This document shows positions 9,146 to 17,270 of a DNA stretch of 54,376 nucleotides, in pieces (within the stretch, counting starts at the first letter, position 1; every line of letters starts with the position of its first letter). The stretch lies in assembly GCA_964399625.1 (NCBI GenBank), contig CAYNSB010000025.1:1-54376 (forward strand). The letters run 5' to 3'. Made by a program: the position numbers and the translations under genes. Source of the DNA: CAYNSB01 sp964399625 (GTDB lineage Bacteria > Planctomycetota > Phycisphaerae > Phycisphaerales > UBA1924). Below the pieces are notes generated by a model. The model saw only the letters and a program-made list of their open reading frames with translations, searched no databases and was not told the origin of the DNA.

Positions 9146-9748
9146 TCAGAGCGTCTTGCTCAGGATCGCGCTGCGGTAGTTCGTGTACGGCCACTGCCAG
9201 TGCTGCACGAACCGGTACCCGCGACGAAGGTAGAAGCTCATCAATTGCCCGTCCGGCTCGGCCATCGAGAGCCCCAACTCCTTCGCCCCCGCCTCCCGCG
9301 CCCGGCGCTCCACTGTCTCGAGCAGGATCTGCCCGATGCCCTTGCCCTGCACATCCGGGTCCACGGCGAACTGGGAGAAACTGTCCACATCCGCCCGCGC
9401 GAACCATTCGGGCCCCTTCGCGTCCTCCACCTCGTGGAAGAGGATGATGCCCACGATCCGCTCGCGCACCTTCGGGCCCGCCGCCTCGTCCACCACGGCG
9501 ACAAAGCACCGCCCCGACGAGCAGCGCTTCTTGGTCGTCTCGACGTCCTGCCGCCCGGCGAGCGGCTGCAGCCCCATCGCCACCTGTCGCGCGTACGCCC
9601 GGTGCAGCAGGCTCGTGATCTCTTCGTAGGAATCCGTCGCGCGCAGCTCGCGCACACGCACCGATTGCTCGGGCTCGGCGAGCGCGGCCGACGACCCGCC
9701 CGCCGCGGCGTCCTTCCCCCCAACTCCAGACTTCGAACTCTTCTTCAT
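9146..9748 (-). CDS. GNAT-family N-acetyltransferase
   Basis: This is a 200-residue protein when started at MKKSSKSG; the longer frame to 9790 adds residues that look untranslated. After a low-complexity Gly/Ala/Ser-rich linker, a GNAT domain covers about 35-200. Its acetyl-CoA-binding motif A is FAVDPDVQGKGIGQILLE (the Q/R-x-x-G-x-G type), and a C-terminal FYLRRGYRFVQHWQWPY strand follows. The family moves an acetyl group from acetyl-CoA to an amine. The substrate is unknown. No partner gene is linked. Confidence 0.85.
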   Translation of the reverse strand: MKKSSKSGVGGKDAAAGGSSAALAEPEQSVRVRELRATDSYEEITSLLHRAYARQVAMGLQPLAGRQDVETTKKRCSSGRCFVAVVDEAAGPKVRERIVGIILFHEVEDAKGPEWFARADVDSFSQFAVDPDVQGKGIGQILLETVERRAREAGAKELGLSMAEPDGQLMSFYLRRGYRFVQHWQWPYTNYRSAILSKTL

Positions 9749-9885
9749 GGCACCAGTGTAGATCGGCAAGGGCCCCCGCGGGTTCCGCATGTTCTATAAA
9801 AATGTTGCCTGTGCATATTCATGCGATTGCCCGGCTCGCACACCACTCGGGCCCGGCGCGGGGTCCCCTCCACTACACTTGGGCC

Positions 9886-10101
9886 ATGCCACGCCGCTCG
9901 AACCTCGCCCCACGCCTGATCGCCCTCCCGCTGCTCGCCCTCGCGCTCGCGGGGTGCTACCAGCGCGTCACCTCCGCGCGCGGCTTTGGCGCGGACACCG
10001 TCAGTGTCCAGAAGGGCAACCTGCCCGACGACTCCAAGGATCGGACCCTGGGCTACAAGACCGTGACGCCCAAGCCGATCCCGCCCACGGGCTCGCGCTG
10101 A
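9886..10101 (+). CDS. Small hypothetical lipoprotein
   Basis: This 71-residue protein has an N-terminal Arg pair, a Leu/Ala-rich signal sequence and a clear lipobox LAGC with the lipidated Cys at about 24. The mature part is short, polar and Pro-rich towards the end. The start at MPRRSN is preferred to the upstream ATG at 9802 because the signal peptide begins there. It lies 60 bp upstream of nuoB on the same strand and may share its transcript. No domain is recognised. Confidence 0.7.
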   Translation: MPRRSNLAPRLIALPLLALALAGCYQRVTSARGFGADTVSVQKGNLPDDSKDRTLGYKTVTPKPIPPTGSR

Positions 10102-10161
10102 GCGGGCGCTGGCCCGGCGCGATCCCTACACTGGACGGTTCGTTCCAAACCGAGGATCTCC

Positions 10162-10725
10162 ATGGGCATCGAAGCCGCACTCCCCGTCGACACCATCCTC
10201 ACCACCCAGCTCCGGCGCGTCATCAACTGGGCCCGGCGCAGCTCCGTGTGGCCCATCCCCTTCGCCACCGCCTGCTGCGGCATCGAGCTGATGGCCACGG
10301 CCTGCTCGCGCTACGACCTGGCCCGCTTCGGGTCCGAGGCGATGCGCTTCAGCCCACGCCAGGCGGACCTGTGCATCGTCGCCGGGCGCGTCTCGACGAA
10401 GATGCTGCCCGTGCTCCAGCGCATCTACCAGCAGATGGCCGAGCCCAAGTGGGTGATCAGCATGGGCGCGTGCGCCAGCACGGGCGGCGTGTTCGACACG
10501 TACGCCGTCGTGCAGGGCATCGATCAGTTCGTGCCCGTGGACGTGTACATCCCCGGGTGCCCCCCCCGCCCCGAGATGCTCATCGAGGGCGTGATGGCGA
10601 TCCAGCGGATCATCGATCGGGATGGCATGCCGCCGCCCGGCGGAAAGCGCGCGCCGCTGGGCATCGCCCTGCAGCCCACCCACGTGCCCAAGGCCCAGCC
10701 CGTGGGCGTAACGCTCGGGACATGA
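10162..10725 (+). CDS. nuoB: NADH-quinone oxidoreductase subunit B
   Basis: NuoB carries the terminal [4Fe-4S] cluster N2 of complex I, which hands electrons to quinone. The 187-residue sequence has the cluster ligands Cys38 and Cys39 (PFATACCGIELMA), Cys104 (SMGACASTGG) and Cys133 (YIPGCPPRPE), and the RFSPRQADLCIVAG strand typical of the subunit. The N- and C-termini are short and family-specific. No other nuo gene is adjacent: the upstream neighbour is a small lipoprotein and the downstream neighbour is convergent. The remaining subunits must be elsewhere. Confidence 0.95.
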   Translation: MGIEAALPVDTILTTQLRRVINWARRSSVWPIPFATACCGIELMATACSRYDLARFGSEAMRFSPRQADLCIVAGRVSTKMLPVLQRIYQQMAEPKWVISMGACASTGGVFDTYAVVQGIDQFVPVDVYIPGCPPRPEMLIEGVMAIQRIIDRDGMPPPGGKRAPLGIALQPTHVPKAQPVGVTLGT

Positions 10726-10773
10726 CTGGCCCCCTCAGCCCGAGGCGATGGCACGCCGACGATCCGCGTCGGC

Positions 10774-11853
10774 TCAGTCGCCATCGCCGCGCCCGCTGCC
10801 GATCCTGAACGCGCTCGCGACGGCGAGCAGCCCCCAGAGAAAGTCGAACGGGCTGAGCATCTCGACGAACCCGCGCTGCGCGACCACGGACTTGACCCGC
10901 GCGATCGCCTCGCCCCGGCGCGCGTCCTCGCTCTGTCGCCACTGCTGGCGACCCGCGTCGTCGTACGCCGCCCACTGCTCCTGCGCTTCCTTCCAGACGT
11001 CGGGCGGATAGTCCTTCGCCTCGCTGGCGTCCTCGGGATCGACTCCCTCGGGCCACGCGAGCTTCTCGCCCTTCTGCTCCCGTTGGCGCACGATGTCGTC
11101 GGCCAGATGCGCCACGATCTCGTTGTCGCTCGCGTGCGTTGAGATCGACTTGGTCACATCGTCCACGATCATGCGGATCGTCGCGTACTTCCCCCCCGCG
11201 ACCGAGAGCAGCGCGATGCCCGCCGCGACCGCGCCCGTGAGGTTGCCCGCGTAGCCGCGTGCCCCCGCGGCGGCGCCCACGCCGCACGCCGCGCCAACAC
11301 CCCACGCGATCCAGCCCGATTCGCGGTGCAGGTGGTACGCGACGGCGGCCCAGATCGCCCCGCCGATCACGCCGCCGATGAGCGCCCCGATCGCCGCAAG
11401 CATGACGCCCGCGCCCGCGGTATCGCCCATGCCCGACCGGGGCTTGCCGCTCGCATCGACGACGCGCTCACGCTTCTCGCGCCGCTGGGCACGCTTGGCA
11501 TCACGGGCCTGGACCTTGCTATCGAACCCGCACGCCGCGCACGTCGTCGCCCCCTCGGGCAGGGCACGCGAGCAGCGCGGGCAGGGCACGCCGGTGGACG
11601 CCGCGGCCTCCTGGGCGAGCAGGTTGGCCATCGGGTCGTCTGCGCCCTCCACGCCATACGCGCCGACGTCCGCCGGCGCGCTCGCGTCCTCGTGCCCGGC
11701 GTGCAGGGGCGTCTCCCGCGCCTGGGCGGCGTCGCGGGCCGTGAGGCACGCTTTGCACGCGTACCGGCCGTGCTGGTCCTTCGTTCGCGGCTTGCCCGAG
11801 ACATCCTGCTTGCAGATGACGCAGATCTTCGGCGCGGAAGGTGCGGTGGACAT
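10774..11853 (-). CDS. Zinc-ribbon membrane protein, paralogue 1
   Basis: This 359-residue protein opens with a four-cysteine zinc finger: CVIC, then KPRTKDQHGRYACKAC, ending by about residue 36. A low-complexity linker and a second zinc ribbon (CPRC...CAAC, about 90-112) follow, then a Lys/Arg-rich stretch. Gly/Ala-rich membrane helices come next (about 148-220). The polar C-terminal part includes a likely helical segment ending in a hydrophobic FDFLWGLLAVASAF. The first 36 residues are nearly the same as in the next gene upstream, which shows duplication. The function is not known; double zinc ribbons with a membrane domain suggest an adaptor or sensor, but this is a guess. Confidence 0.75.
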   Translation of the reverse strand: MSTAPSAPKICVICKQDVSGKPRTKDQHGRYACKACLTARDAAQARETPLHAGHEDASAPADVGAYGVEGADDPMANLLAQEAAASTGVPCPRCSRALPEGATTCAACGFDSKVQARDAKRAQRREKRERVVDASGKPRSGMGDTAGAGVMLAAIGALIGGVIGGAIWAAVAYHLHRESGWIAWGVGAACGVGAAAGARGYAGNLTGAVAAGIALLSVAGGKYATIRMIVDDVTKSISTHASDNEIVAHLADDIVRQREQKGEKLAWPEGVDPEDASEAKDYPPDVWKEAQEQWAAYDDAGRQQWRQSEDARRGEAIARVKSVVAQRGFVEMLSPFDFLWGLLAVASAFRIGSGRGDGD

Positions 11854-11905
11854 TTTGGCCTCCTCGTATCGCCAACCATGCGCGCGCTGGGGTCAAAGCG
11901 CGGCT

Positions 11906-12742
11906 TCAGTCACCCGATGTTGCCGGGGTGTCACTGGATGGAGCATTTCGTGTTGGGGTGCGCCCCGCCGACGCTCGGATCGGTGTTTCCTCGTCGTCGA
12001 GTTCCTTTTGGAGGTCGGGGTTCGCGACCACGCCGACAACGAGTACGAGGGACCCAATGATCGAAGCGCCGTACAGCGCTTTGACCATCGGACGCTCGAG
12101 CTTGCCAAACGCGAGGTAGAGAAAGGCCAAGGGGACGAAGAACGAAGCAATCACCCATCCCGTGTGACCGTCCTTCACGCCGTAGATTAGGGCCATGATG
12201 CTCGAAGCAAACGACGCCAAGGCAACGATAAGAAATGCGATGAAGATTGCCGGAACAAATACGATTGATAACCCCACGAAAACGATGCTTGAGGCAACGA
12301 CCGCTATGAACGCATGGCTTGGCGTGAACTGAAACCGCGGTCCGGTCCGAACCTTCTTCTCCCTCTCCGCCGCCATCACGCGCGTGCGCAGCGTCTTGCC
12401 GATCTCAGGATTGAACCCGCAGCGCGTGCAGATCGCCGCGCCCTTCTTCATCGCCACGCCGCACTGCGGGCACGGATCTCCGAGGTCCTTCGTGGCGTCG
12501 TCGACCAGAGCCGCGAGAATCGCATCTTCACCGCCGCTGCTCGCGACCTGGGCTGGTTTGGCGGCGGTCTTGGGACGCGGCGCGCTCTCGCCGGCGCTCT
12601 TGGTGCTTGCAGCGCTCGCGGGCGCGCTCGCACGCTTGGCCTCCACGCACGCCTTGCACACGTAACGCCCTTGCGCGTCCTTCGTGCGCGGCTTGTTCGA
12701 AACGTCCTCGCCACACACAAGGCAGATCTTCTCGCCCGCCAT
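11906..12742 (-). CDS. Zinc-ribbon membrane protein, paralogue 2
   Basis: This 278-residue protein has an N-terminal CLVC...KPRTKDAQGRYVCKAC finger (about 8-35), a Ser/Ala/Pro linker, and a second ribbon CPQC...CTRC (about 92-112). Four strongly hydrophobic helices follow (about 150-235), then a short acidic tail. It is on the same strand as paralogue 1, upstream by 52 bp, so the two are likely co-transcribed. The membrane part differs from paralogue 1, so the shared element is the double zinc module, not the whole protein. The function is unknown. Confidence 0.75.
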   Translation of the reverse strand: MAGEKICLVCGEDVSNKPRTKDAQGRYVCKACVEAKRASAPASAASTKSAGESAPRPKTAAKPAQVASSGGEDAILAALVDDATKDLGDPCPQCGVAMKKGAAICTRCGFNPEIGKTLRTRVMAAEREKKVRTGPRFQFTPSHAFIAVVASSIVFVGLSIVFVPAIFIAFLIVALASFASSIMALIYGVKDGHTGWVIASFFVPLAFLYLAFGKLERPMVKALYGASIIGSLVLVVGVVANPDLQKELDDEETPIRASAGRTPTRNAPSSDTPATSGD

Positions 12743-12816
12743 CGCCGGTCCCCTCGTTCACGAGCATCCAAGACCCGGCGATCCGAATCACCGGCCACCT
12801 GCCAAACAATATAACA

Positions 12817-12838
12817 CGCGTGCAAAGAATTGCACGCG
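12817..12838 (-). terminator. Hairpin, possible terminator
   Basis: A perfect inverted repeat CGCGTGCA/TGCACGCG, plus one extra A-T pair, closes a four-base loop. On the minus strand it is followed by a moderately T-rich run (TGTTATATTGTTT). It sits just downstream of the small minus-strand gene ending at 12914, so a terminator is the simplest reading. A protein-binding palindrome upstream of the zinc-ribbon genes is the alternative. Confidence 0.45.
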
Positions 12839-12913
12839 CGTTCTGGTCTGTGGATGGTGTGTGGGCGGCGCGCGAATCAACCACCGGCCGGCACGCCCCG
12901 CCTCAATTCTGTG

Positions 12914-13264
12914 TCAAAGAAGCGGGATTGGCCCACGGATGCGACCGTCGCCCTCGGCCATCGCTCGCGCCGCAAGACGCGGCAGCCCCTCGGCCCGACG
13001 GGACGAACCGATCCGGCGGCGTGTCTCGGGCTTCCGCTCGATCTCCACCGCCTCGTCCTCGTGCGCATCGGCCGGAGCCTGAACGCCGCCAAGACGGGAC
13101 GCGATGTCGTGGATGAACCGCTCGGCCTCGAGCCAGTTCAGGCTCTCGTTGCCGCCGCACTGCTGCCACAACTCGTGCGCCACCGCCGCCGTAAGCACGC
13201 GCGTCAGATCGATCGTGCGCTGGGGTGCGGCGGTCGGGCGAATCGAGAGTGGCGCGTCGGACAT
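12914..13264 (-). CDS. Hypothetical protein, 116 residues
   Basis: The sequence starts MSDAPLSIRPTAAPQ and has an ordered helical N-terminal half (LTRVLTAAVAHELWQQ, LNWLEAERFIHDIASRLG). A charged, Arg-rich C-terminal half looks disordered. The amino-acid composition of the first 60 residues fits a real gene. There is no signal peptide, membrane helix or recognised domain. It is divergent from the acetyltransferase that starts at 13397, and the 132 bp between them should hold both promoters. Confidence 0.6.
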   Translation of the reverse strand: MSDAPLSIRPTAAPQRTIDLTRVLTAAVAHELWQQCGGNESLNWLEAERFIHDIASRLGGVQAPADAHEDEAVEIERKPETRRRIGSSRRAEGLPRLAARAMAEGDGRIRGPIPLL

Positions 13265-13396
13265 GGAGCCTCCAGATTCTCATCTTCGGACGACGCGGGG
13301 CCCGACCTTACCGGCCCGAGCGCAAAGACTCGCGCGAATCCTTCAGGACGCCCGTGTCGCGTGTCCGGGGCGGCGTCGAAGGGTTAGACTGCCGGC

Positions 13397-14386
13397 GTGA
13401 TCGTTCTGTTACGAGAAAACGCGCAGAACACGCACGGCGTCGCCCTCGCCGCGATCGCCCTGCGCGACGCCCTGACCGCCCCAAACCAGCCCGTGGTCGC
13501 CATCGACGCCGCAACCCTGGTCAGCGCACCCCCCGAGATGGTGACCCCTGACCTCGACGAGCGGGTGCTGGGCGTAGTGGAGCCGGTCATCGATGCGCAC
13601 CACGCCCGGCGCGTTCGGCGGCTTGTCGTCACGCTCCCCGCGGGCGCAGAGGGCAAGGCGCCGCGTCTGGCGCTGCTCATGATGCGGCACCACGATCAGC
13701 GTAGCTTCATGCTGGATGCGCCCGCCGCAGCATCGCCCGCCGATTTGCGCTCCTGGGCTCGAACGATCCGTCAGCGCCTCGAGGATCGCGATCCTTCGCT
13801 CGTGCTCGAGCCGCTGCGTCCGCTCACGCCGAGGATCGACACGCCGCGCCTGCGCCTGACCCACGCGACCCGTGAGCAGAGCGAGGCCTACTTCCGCGCG
13901 ATCGTGGGCACGAGCATCTTCGACACGCTCATCTGGGATGGGCCCAGCACGCCCGACGACATACTCAACTTCGAGCTCCGCGGCACGCAGGGGCTCGCCC
14001 GGGGACCGAGCGGCAATCTCCACTGGTCCATCATCGAGTGTGAGAGCAACGCCTGCATCGGCGGGTGCGGGGCGTTTGTGATCAACAAGGATCCGGGGCG
14101 CCTGGAGATCGGCTACTCGCTCGCGCCCGCCTCGCACGGCAAGGGTTACGCGACCGAGGCCGTGGGCGCGATGGTGGAGTGGATCTTCGCCCATCGCGCG
14201 CCCGATCGCATCCAGGCGCACGTGTACGTGGGCAACATCGCCTCGCGGCGCGTGCTCGAGAAGATCGGGTTCGAACTGGAGGGCACGCTGCGCGCCATGC
14301 AACTCAAGCGCGGCGTGCGCAAGGACGAGTGGCTCTTCGCGATCACCAGGAGCGCGTGGAAGTCGAGCGATCGGCGTGCCCGTTGA
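13397..14386 (+). CDS. GNAT acetyltransferase (RimJ/RimL type) with extra N-terminal domain
   Basis: This protein has 329 residues and starts with GTG. The C-terminal 180 residues are a RimJ/RimL-like acetyltransferase: TPRLRLTHATREQSEAYF opens the domain, the acetyl-CoA site is GYSLAPASHGKGYATEA (about 238-254), and NIASRRVLEKIGFELEGTLR is the usual end. The first 140 residues form a separate alpha/beta domain (MIVLLRENAQNTHGVALAAI..., RRLVVTLPAGAEG) that I do not recognise. Members of the family acetylate protein N-termini or small amines. The gene converges with rpmH, 15 bp apart. Confidence 0.8.
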   Translation: MIVLLRENAQNTHGVALAAIALRDALTAPNQPVVAIDAATLVSAPPEMVTPDLDERVLGVVEPVIDAHHARRVRRLVVTLPAGAEGKAPRLALLMMRHHDQRSFMLDAPAAASPADLRSWARTIRQRLEDRDPSLVLEPLRPLTPRIDTPRLRLTHATREQSEAYFRAIVGTSIFDTLIWDGPSTPDDILNFELRGTQGLARGPSGNLHWSIIECESNACIGGCGAFVINKDPGRLEIGYSLAPASHGKGYATEAVGAMVEWIFAHRAPDRIQAHVYVGNIASRRVLEKIGFELEGTLRAMQLKRGVRKDEWLFAITRSAWKSSDRRAR

Positions 14387-14401
14387 CCGGGCCCAACGCG
14401 A

Positions 14402-14542
14402 TCACTTGTCCGCGACGTTGAGCGAACGACCAACGCGGCGCTTGCGATTCAGGAGCTTCCGACCCCACTTGGTCTTCATGCGAGCCCGGAACCCGATGGC
14501 GCGCTTGCGCTTGATGCGGCTCGTGCGATGCGGATAGTGCAT
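14402..14542 (-). CDS. rpmH: Ribosomal protein bL34
   Basis: This 46-residue, strongly basic protein carries the bL34 signature GFRARMKTKWGRKLLNRKRR. It belongs to the large ribosomal subunit. The N-terminus MHYPHRTSRIKRKRAI is a little longer than in enterobacteria. The start is the ATG after GTG; the longer open frame upstream is not L34-like. In many bacteria rpmH is followed by rnpA and lies near dnaA. Here it is followed by a convergent acetyltransferase gene instead. Confidence 0.93.
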   Translation of the reverse strand: MHYPHRTSRIKRKRAIGFRARMKTKWGRKLLNRKRRVGRSLNVADK

Positions 14543-14891
14543 GACCCAGCTCCGTTTGCAGATCGTTCGGTGCGTGCGGACGGGTGCCTCCCCGCCGGGC
14601 AGCAGGGATGATAGACCGGAAAGCCCGCACGGGCGAGCAATGGCGCCCCCGCTCCCGACCGATAAGCGTCTGGACGCTCGCCTTTTCTCGTGCATGTGAT
14701 AGTGTGGGGCGAGCGGGATTCTCCCCGCGGGGCGCGCGATCGCTCACCGGCCGTTCGAGTCAGGGTTGATGACGCTGCGTTCGCGTCACTCGGCCGACCG
14801 ACGAGCGTTCGCGTCCCGACCCTAGCTCCCCGAGCACCATCGCCCGAGGAGCGTGCGCCGGACCCCTCATCCCCCGGCGCGGATGCGAGCG
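14543..14891. other. Intergenic region between rpmH and rnc
   Basis: About 350 bases separate two divergent genes. They contain an exact palindrome CCCCGCGGGG near 14725 and otherwise GC-rich sequence with open frames on both strands that do not look coding. The rpmH and rnc promoters should be here. I could not place them with confidence. Confidence 0.4.
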
Positions 14892-15635
14892 ATGCCACCA
14901 TCACCCACCGCCGAAGTGCTCCGACGCGCGCAGGCCGCCCTCGGCTATCAGTTCCAGGACACCGACCTGCTCGCGCGGGCTCTCACGCACGCCTCGATCG
15001 CGACCACCCGCGCCGAGTCCAACGAACGCCTGGAGTTCCTGGGCGATTCCGTGCTCGGGCTGGTCACCTCCGAGCGCATCTTCCAGCGGTTCCCCGCTCT
15101 GCTCGAGGGGGAGATGACCAAGATCAAGTCCAGCGCCGTGTCGCGCCAGACCTGCGCGATGCTCGCCCGCTCGCTGGGGCTCGAGGAGATGCTCGTGCTG
15201 GGCAAGGGCATGCAGACCAGCACCGAGATGCCCCAGAGCCTCGCCGCCGCGGTGCTCGAGTCGGTCATCGCCGCGATCTACCTCGACGGCGGATTCGAGG
15301 CCGCGCGCCGCTTTGTCACGCCGCTCATCGATCCGCTCATCGAACGGGCGTTCGCGAGCGGGCACCAGGAGAACTTCAAGAGCGTCCTCCAGCAGCACTC
15401 GCAGCAGAACGGCCTCGAGACGCCCACCTACCGCGTCCTGGACGAGAAGGGCCCGGACCACGCCAAGTGCTTCAAGGTCGGCGTCGAGATCGGCGCGCGG
15501 AAGTTCGAGGCGAGCTGGGGCCCCTCGAAGAAACAGGCCGAGCAGGCCGCCGCGCTCAACGCGCTGCAGGAGCTGGGCGTCGTGCATCGAACGCCCGAGG
15601 GGCACCTCGTCGTCACCGAGGTGTTGGCGAAGTAG
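14892..15635 (+). CDS. rnc: Ribonuclease III
   Basis: RNase III cleaves double-stranded RNA, including rRNA precursors, with Mg2+. The catalytic signature NERLEFLGDSVL lies at about 44-55, and the second acidic cluster follows at ESVIAAIYLDGG. A C-terminal double-stranded RNA-binding domain (about 165-235) contains the typical KKQAEQAAALNAL helix. Length is 247 residues from the ATG at 14892; starts at 14883 (ATG) or 14853 (GTG) are possible because no ribosome site is decisive. The gene ends 9 bp from the convergent exonuclease-like gene. Confidence 0.95.
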   Translation: MPPSPTAEVLRRAQAALGYQFQDTDLLARALTHASIATTRAESNERLEFLGDSVLGLVTSERIFQRFPALLEGEMTKIKSSAVSRQTCAMLARSLGLEEMLVLGKGMQTSTEMPQSLAAAVLESVIAAIYLDGGFEAARRFVTPLIDPLIERAFASGHQENFKSVLQQHSQQNGLETPTYRVLDEKGPDHAKCFKVGVEIGARKFEASWGPSKKQAEQAAALNALQELGVVHRTPEGHLVVTEVLAK

Positions 15636-15644
15636 CGCGAAGCA

Positions 15645-17213
15645 TCATCGCGGCGACAGATCGATCACCACCGGCAGGTGGTCGCTCGCATCCGTGTCGG
15701 CGCGATTGAGCCCCATGCTCGCCAGCGCGCGATCGCCAAGGCGGCGCGTGTCCAGCACGAACGCGTTGATGAGCTGCGCCCCACCCTCGCCGAACGCGAG
15801 ATAGTCCAGTCGCCCGGGCGGGAACTCGGTCTTGTCGTCCTGCCACGTGTAGAACGCGGCGTCGCCCAGCACCCGCGCCGGCGCCACGCTCAGGTCCGAT
15901 CCGTTCGCGTCCAGCCCCTTGCACAGCAGGTCCAGGGGCGTGCGCGTCCCGACGAGGTTCAGGTCGCCCCCCACCACGCGCAGCGCCGCGGGCGTCTGCT
16001 CGTACAACTGACGCAGCGTCTGGTTGATCAGCTCTGTCTCGGCGATTCGCTTGGCGTCCTCGCTCGTCCCCGCCGTGCCGCAGCACTTGAGGTGCGTGCT
16101 GCCCACGATCACCGGACCCGCCGGCGTGCGGACAACCCCCGCGATGAAACGCACGTCCGGGGAGTGGCCCGCGATCGCGGCCGTGGCATCGAGCGCCAGA
16201 TTCTGCGGGCCCGCGGGCTCGATGGGCCAGGGCGACGCGATCACCACGTCCTTGCCCGCCCGCGCGTTCCACGACGCCTTGCCACCCACGCTCGCGCTCA
16301 GCCAGCTCGCCGCGCTCGCCTCGTCGGTGTCCCACTCCTGGAACAGCACCACGTCCGGCCCGACGACCTGCAGCACGCGCCCGAACGGTGCCGGATTTCC
16401 GACCAGCGACCCCTTGAGCACGTTGTAGCTCATCACCCGGATCGCGCCCTTGGGCTTGGCGGGCACCGTCGCCTCGCTCAGCCACGTCGCACGACCGCGA
16501 CGGACCTTGCTCGCCGCGGGCAGCGTCGCACGCTCCGGATCGCTCCAGCCCACGATCTTGCCCGCGCCGTCGGTGAGGACAAACATCCCGACCACGCGTC
16601 CGCCCCGCTCGCCCATGCCCCGAGCGAACCGCGCCCCCTGCTCGCTGTGACGGTCCAGCCGCACCTCGAACTCGCTCGCAGCGTACGTCGGCGCGCTCAG
16701 CACGCCCACCGCGCTCCCGCGCAATTCCTTGCGTGAACCGCCGCCCGCGTCGTACGAGAGCACCCTCGTCCCGCGCGTCACGCCGCCGGACTCGCCCAAG
16801 GGCGAGAACTCGACCACCAGATCGACGCCCAGCGCGCCGGCGGCGCTCGGCTCGGGCATCTTCGCCCCGGTCGTCGGATCACCGTCCGCGTCGAGCCAGA
16901 GCGAGAGCGTCTCGCTGCTCGCCTGCAGGGGCATCGTTCCGCCCTCCACACGCACGCGGAAATACAGCCAGTCCGGATCGCCCAGGATGGAGCGATCGCT
17001 CGGCCACTCGTCGCACACGCCGTCCATCAGCACGCGCCGGGTGCCCATGTCCTTGGCGCTCACGGGGGTCGATTGGGCGCTCGCCGGGCTGGCGCCCGAC
17101 TTGGCCCCCCGGTGCTTGCACCCTTGCAGCGCCAGCGCCCCAAGCGAGCACCCGGCGAGCAGAACCAAAGTCCACGACGCGGTCCGACCGAAACGAGAGA
17201 GCGAGTTGGGCAT
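15645..17213 (-). CDS. Endonuclease/exonuclease/phosphatase-family lipoprotein
   Basis: This 522-residue exported protein has two possible lipid-attachment cysteines, LLAGC (about 22) and LQGC (about 32). The first 240 residues form a beta-rich domain resembling a carbohydrate or calcium-binding module (WLYFRVRVEGG, LWLDADGDPTTG). The rest is an EEP fold: VMSYNVLKGS, VVLFQEWDTDE, GSTHLKCCG, VGGDLNLVG, FPPGRLDYL and SDHLPVV follow the expected order and supply the metal-binding Glu and the Asp/His pair. It could be a secreted nuclease or phosphodiesterase; the substrate cannot be read from the sequence. It is divergent from the methyltransferase gene. Confidence 0.85.
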   Translation of the reverse strand: MPNSLSRFGRTASWTLVLLAGCSLGALALQGCKHRGAKSGASPASAQSTPVSAKDMGTRRVLMDGVCDEWPSDRSILGDPDWLYFRVRVEGGTMPLQASSETLSLWLDADGDPTTGAKMPEPSAAGALGVDLVVEFSPLGESGGVTRGTRVLSYDAGGGSRKELRGSAVGVLSAPTYAASEFEVRLDRHSEQGARFARGMGERGGRVVGMFVLTDGAGKIVGWSDPERATLPAASKVRRGRATWLSEATVPAKPKGAIRVMSYNVLKGSLVGNPAPFGRVLQVVGPDVVLFQEWDTDEASAASWLSASVGGKASWNARAGKDVVIASPWPIEPAGPQNLALDATAAIAGHSPDVRFIAGVVRTPAGPVIVGSTHLKCCGTAGTSEDAKRIAETELINQTLRQLYEQTPAALRVVGGDLNLVGTRTPLDLLCKGLDANGSDLSVAPARVLGDAAFYTWQDDKTEFPPGRLDYLAFGEGGAQLINAFVLDTRRLGDRALASMGLNRADTDASDHLPVVIDLSPR

Positions 17214-17270
17214 GGTGTCCCAGTATGCCCGCCCCACTCCCGCGGAGCAAGCACGACGGATTCTCTCCAC

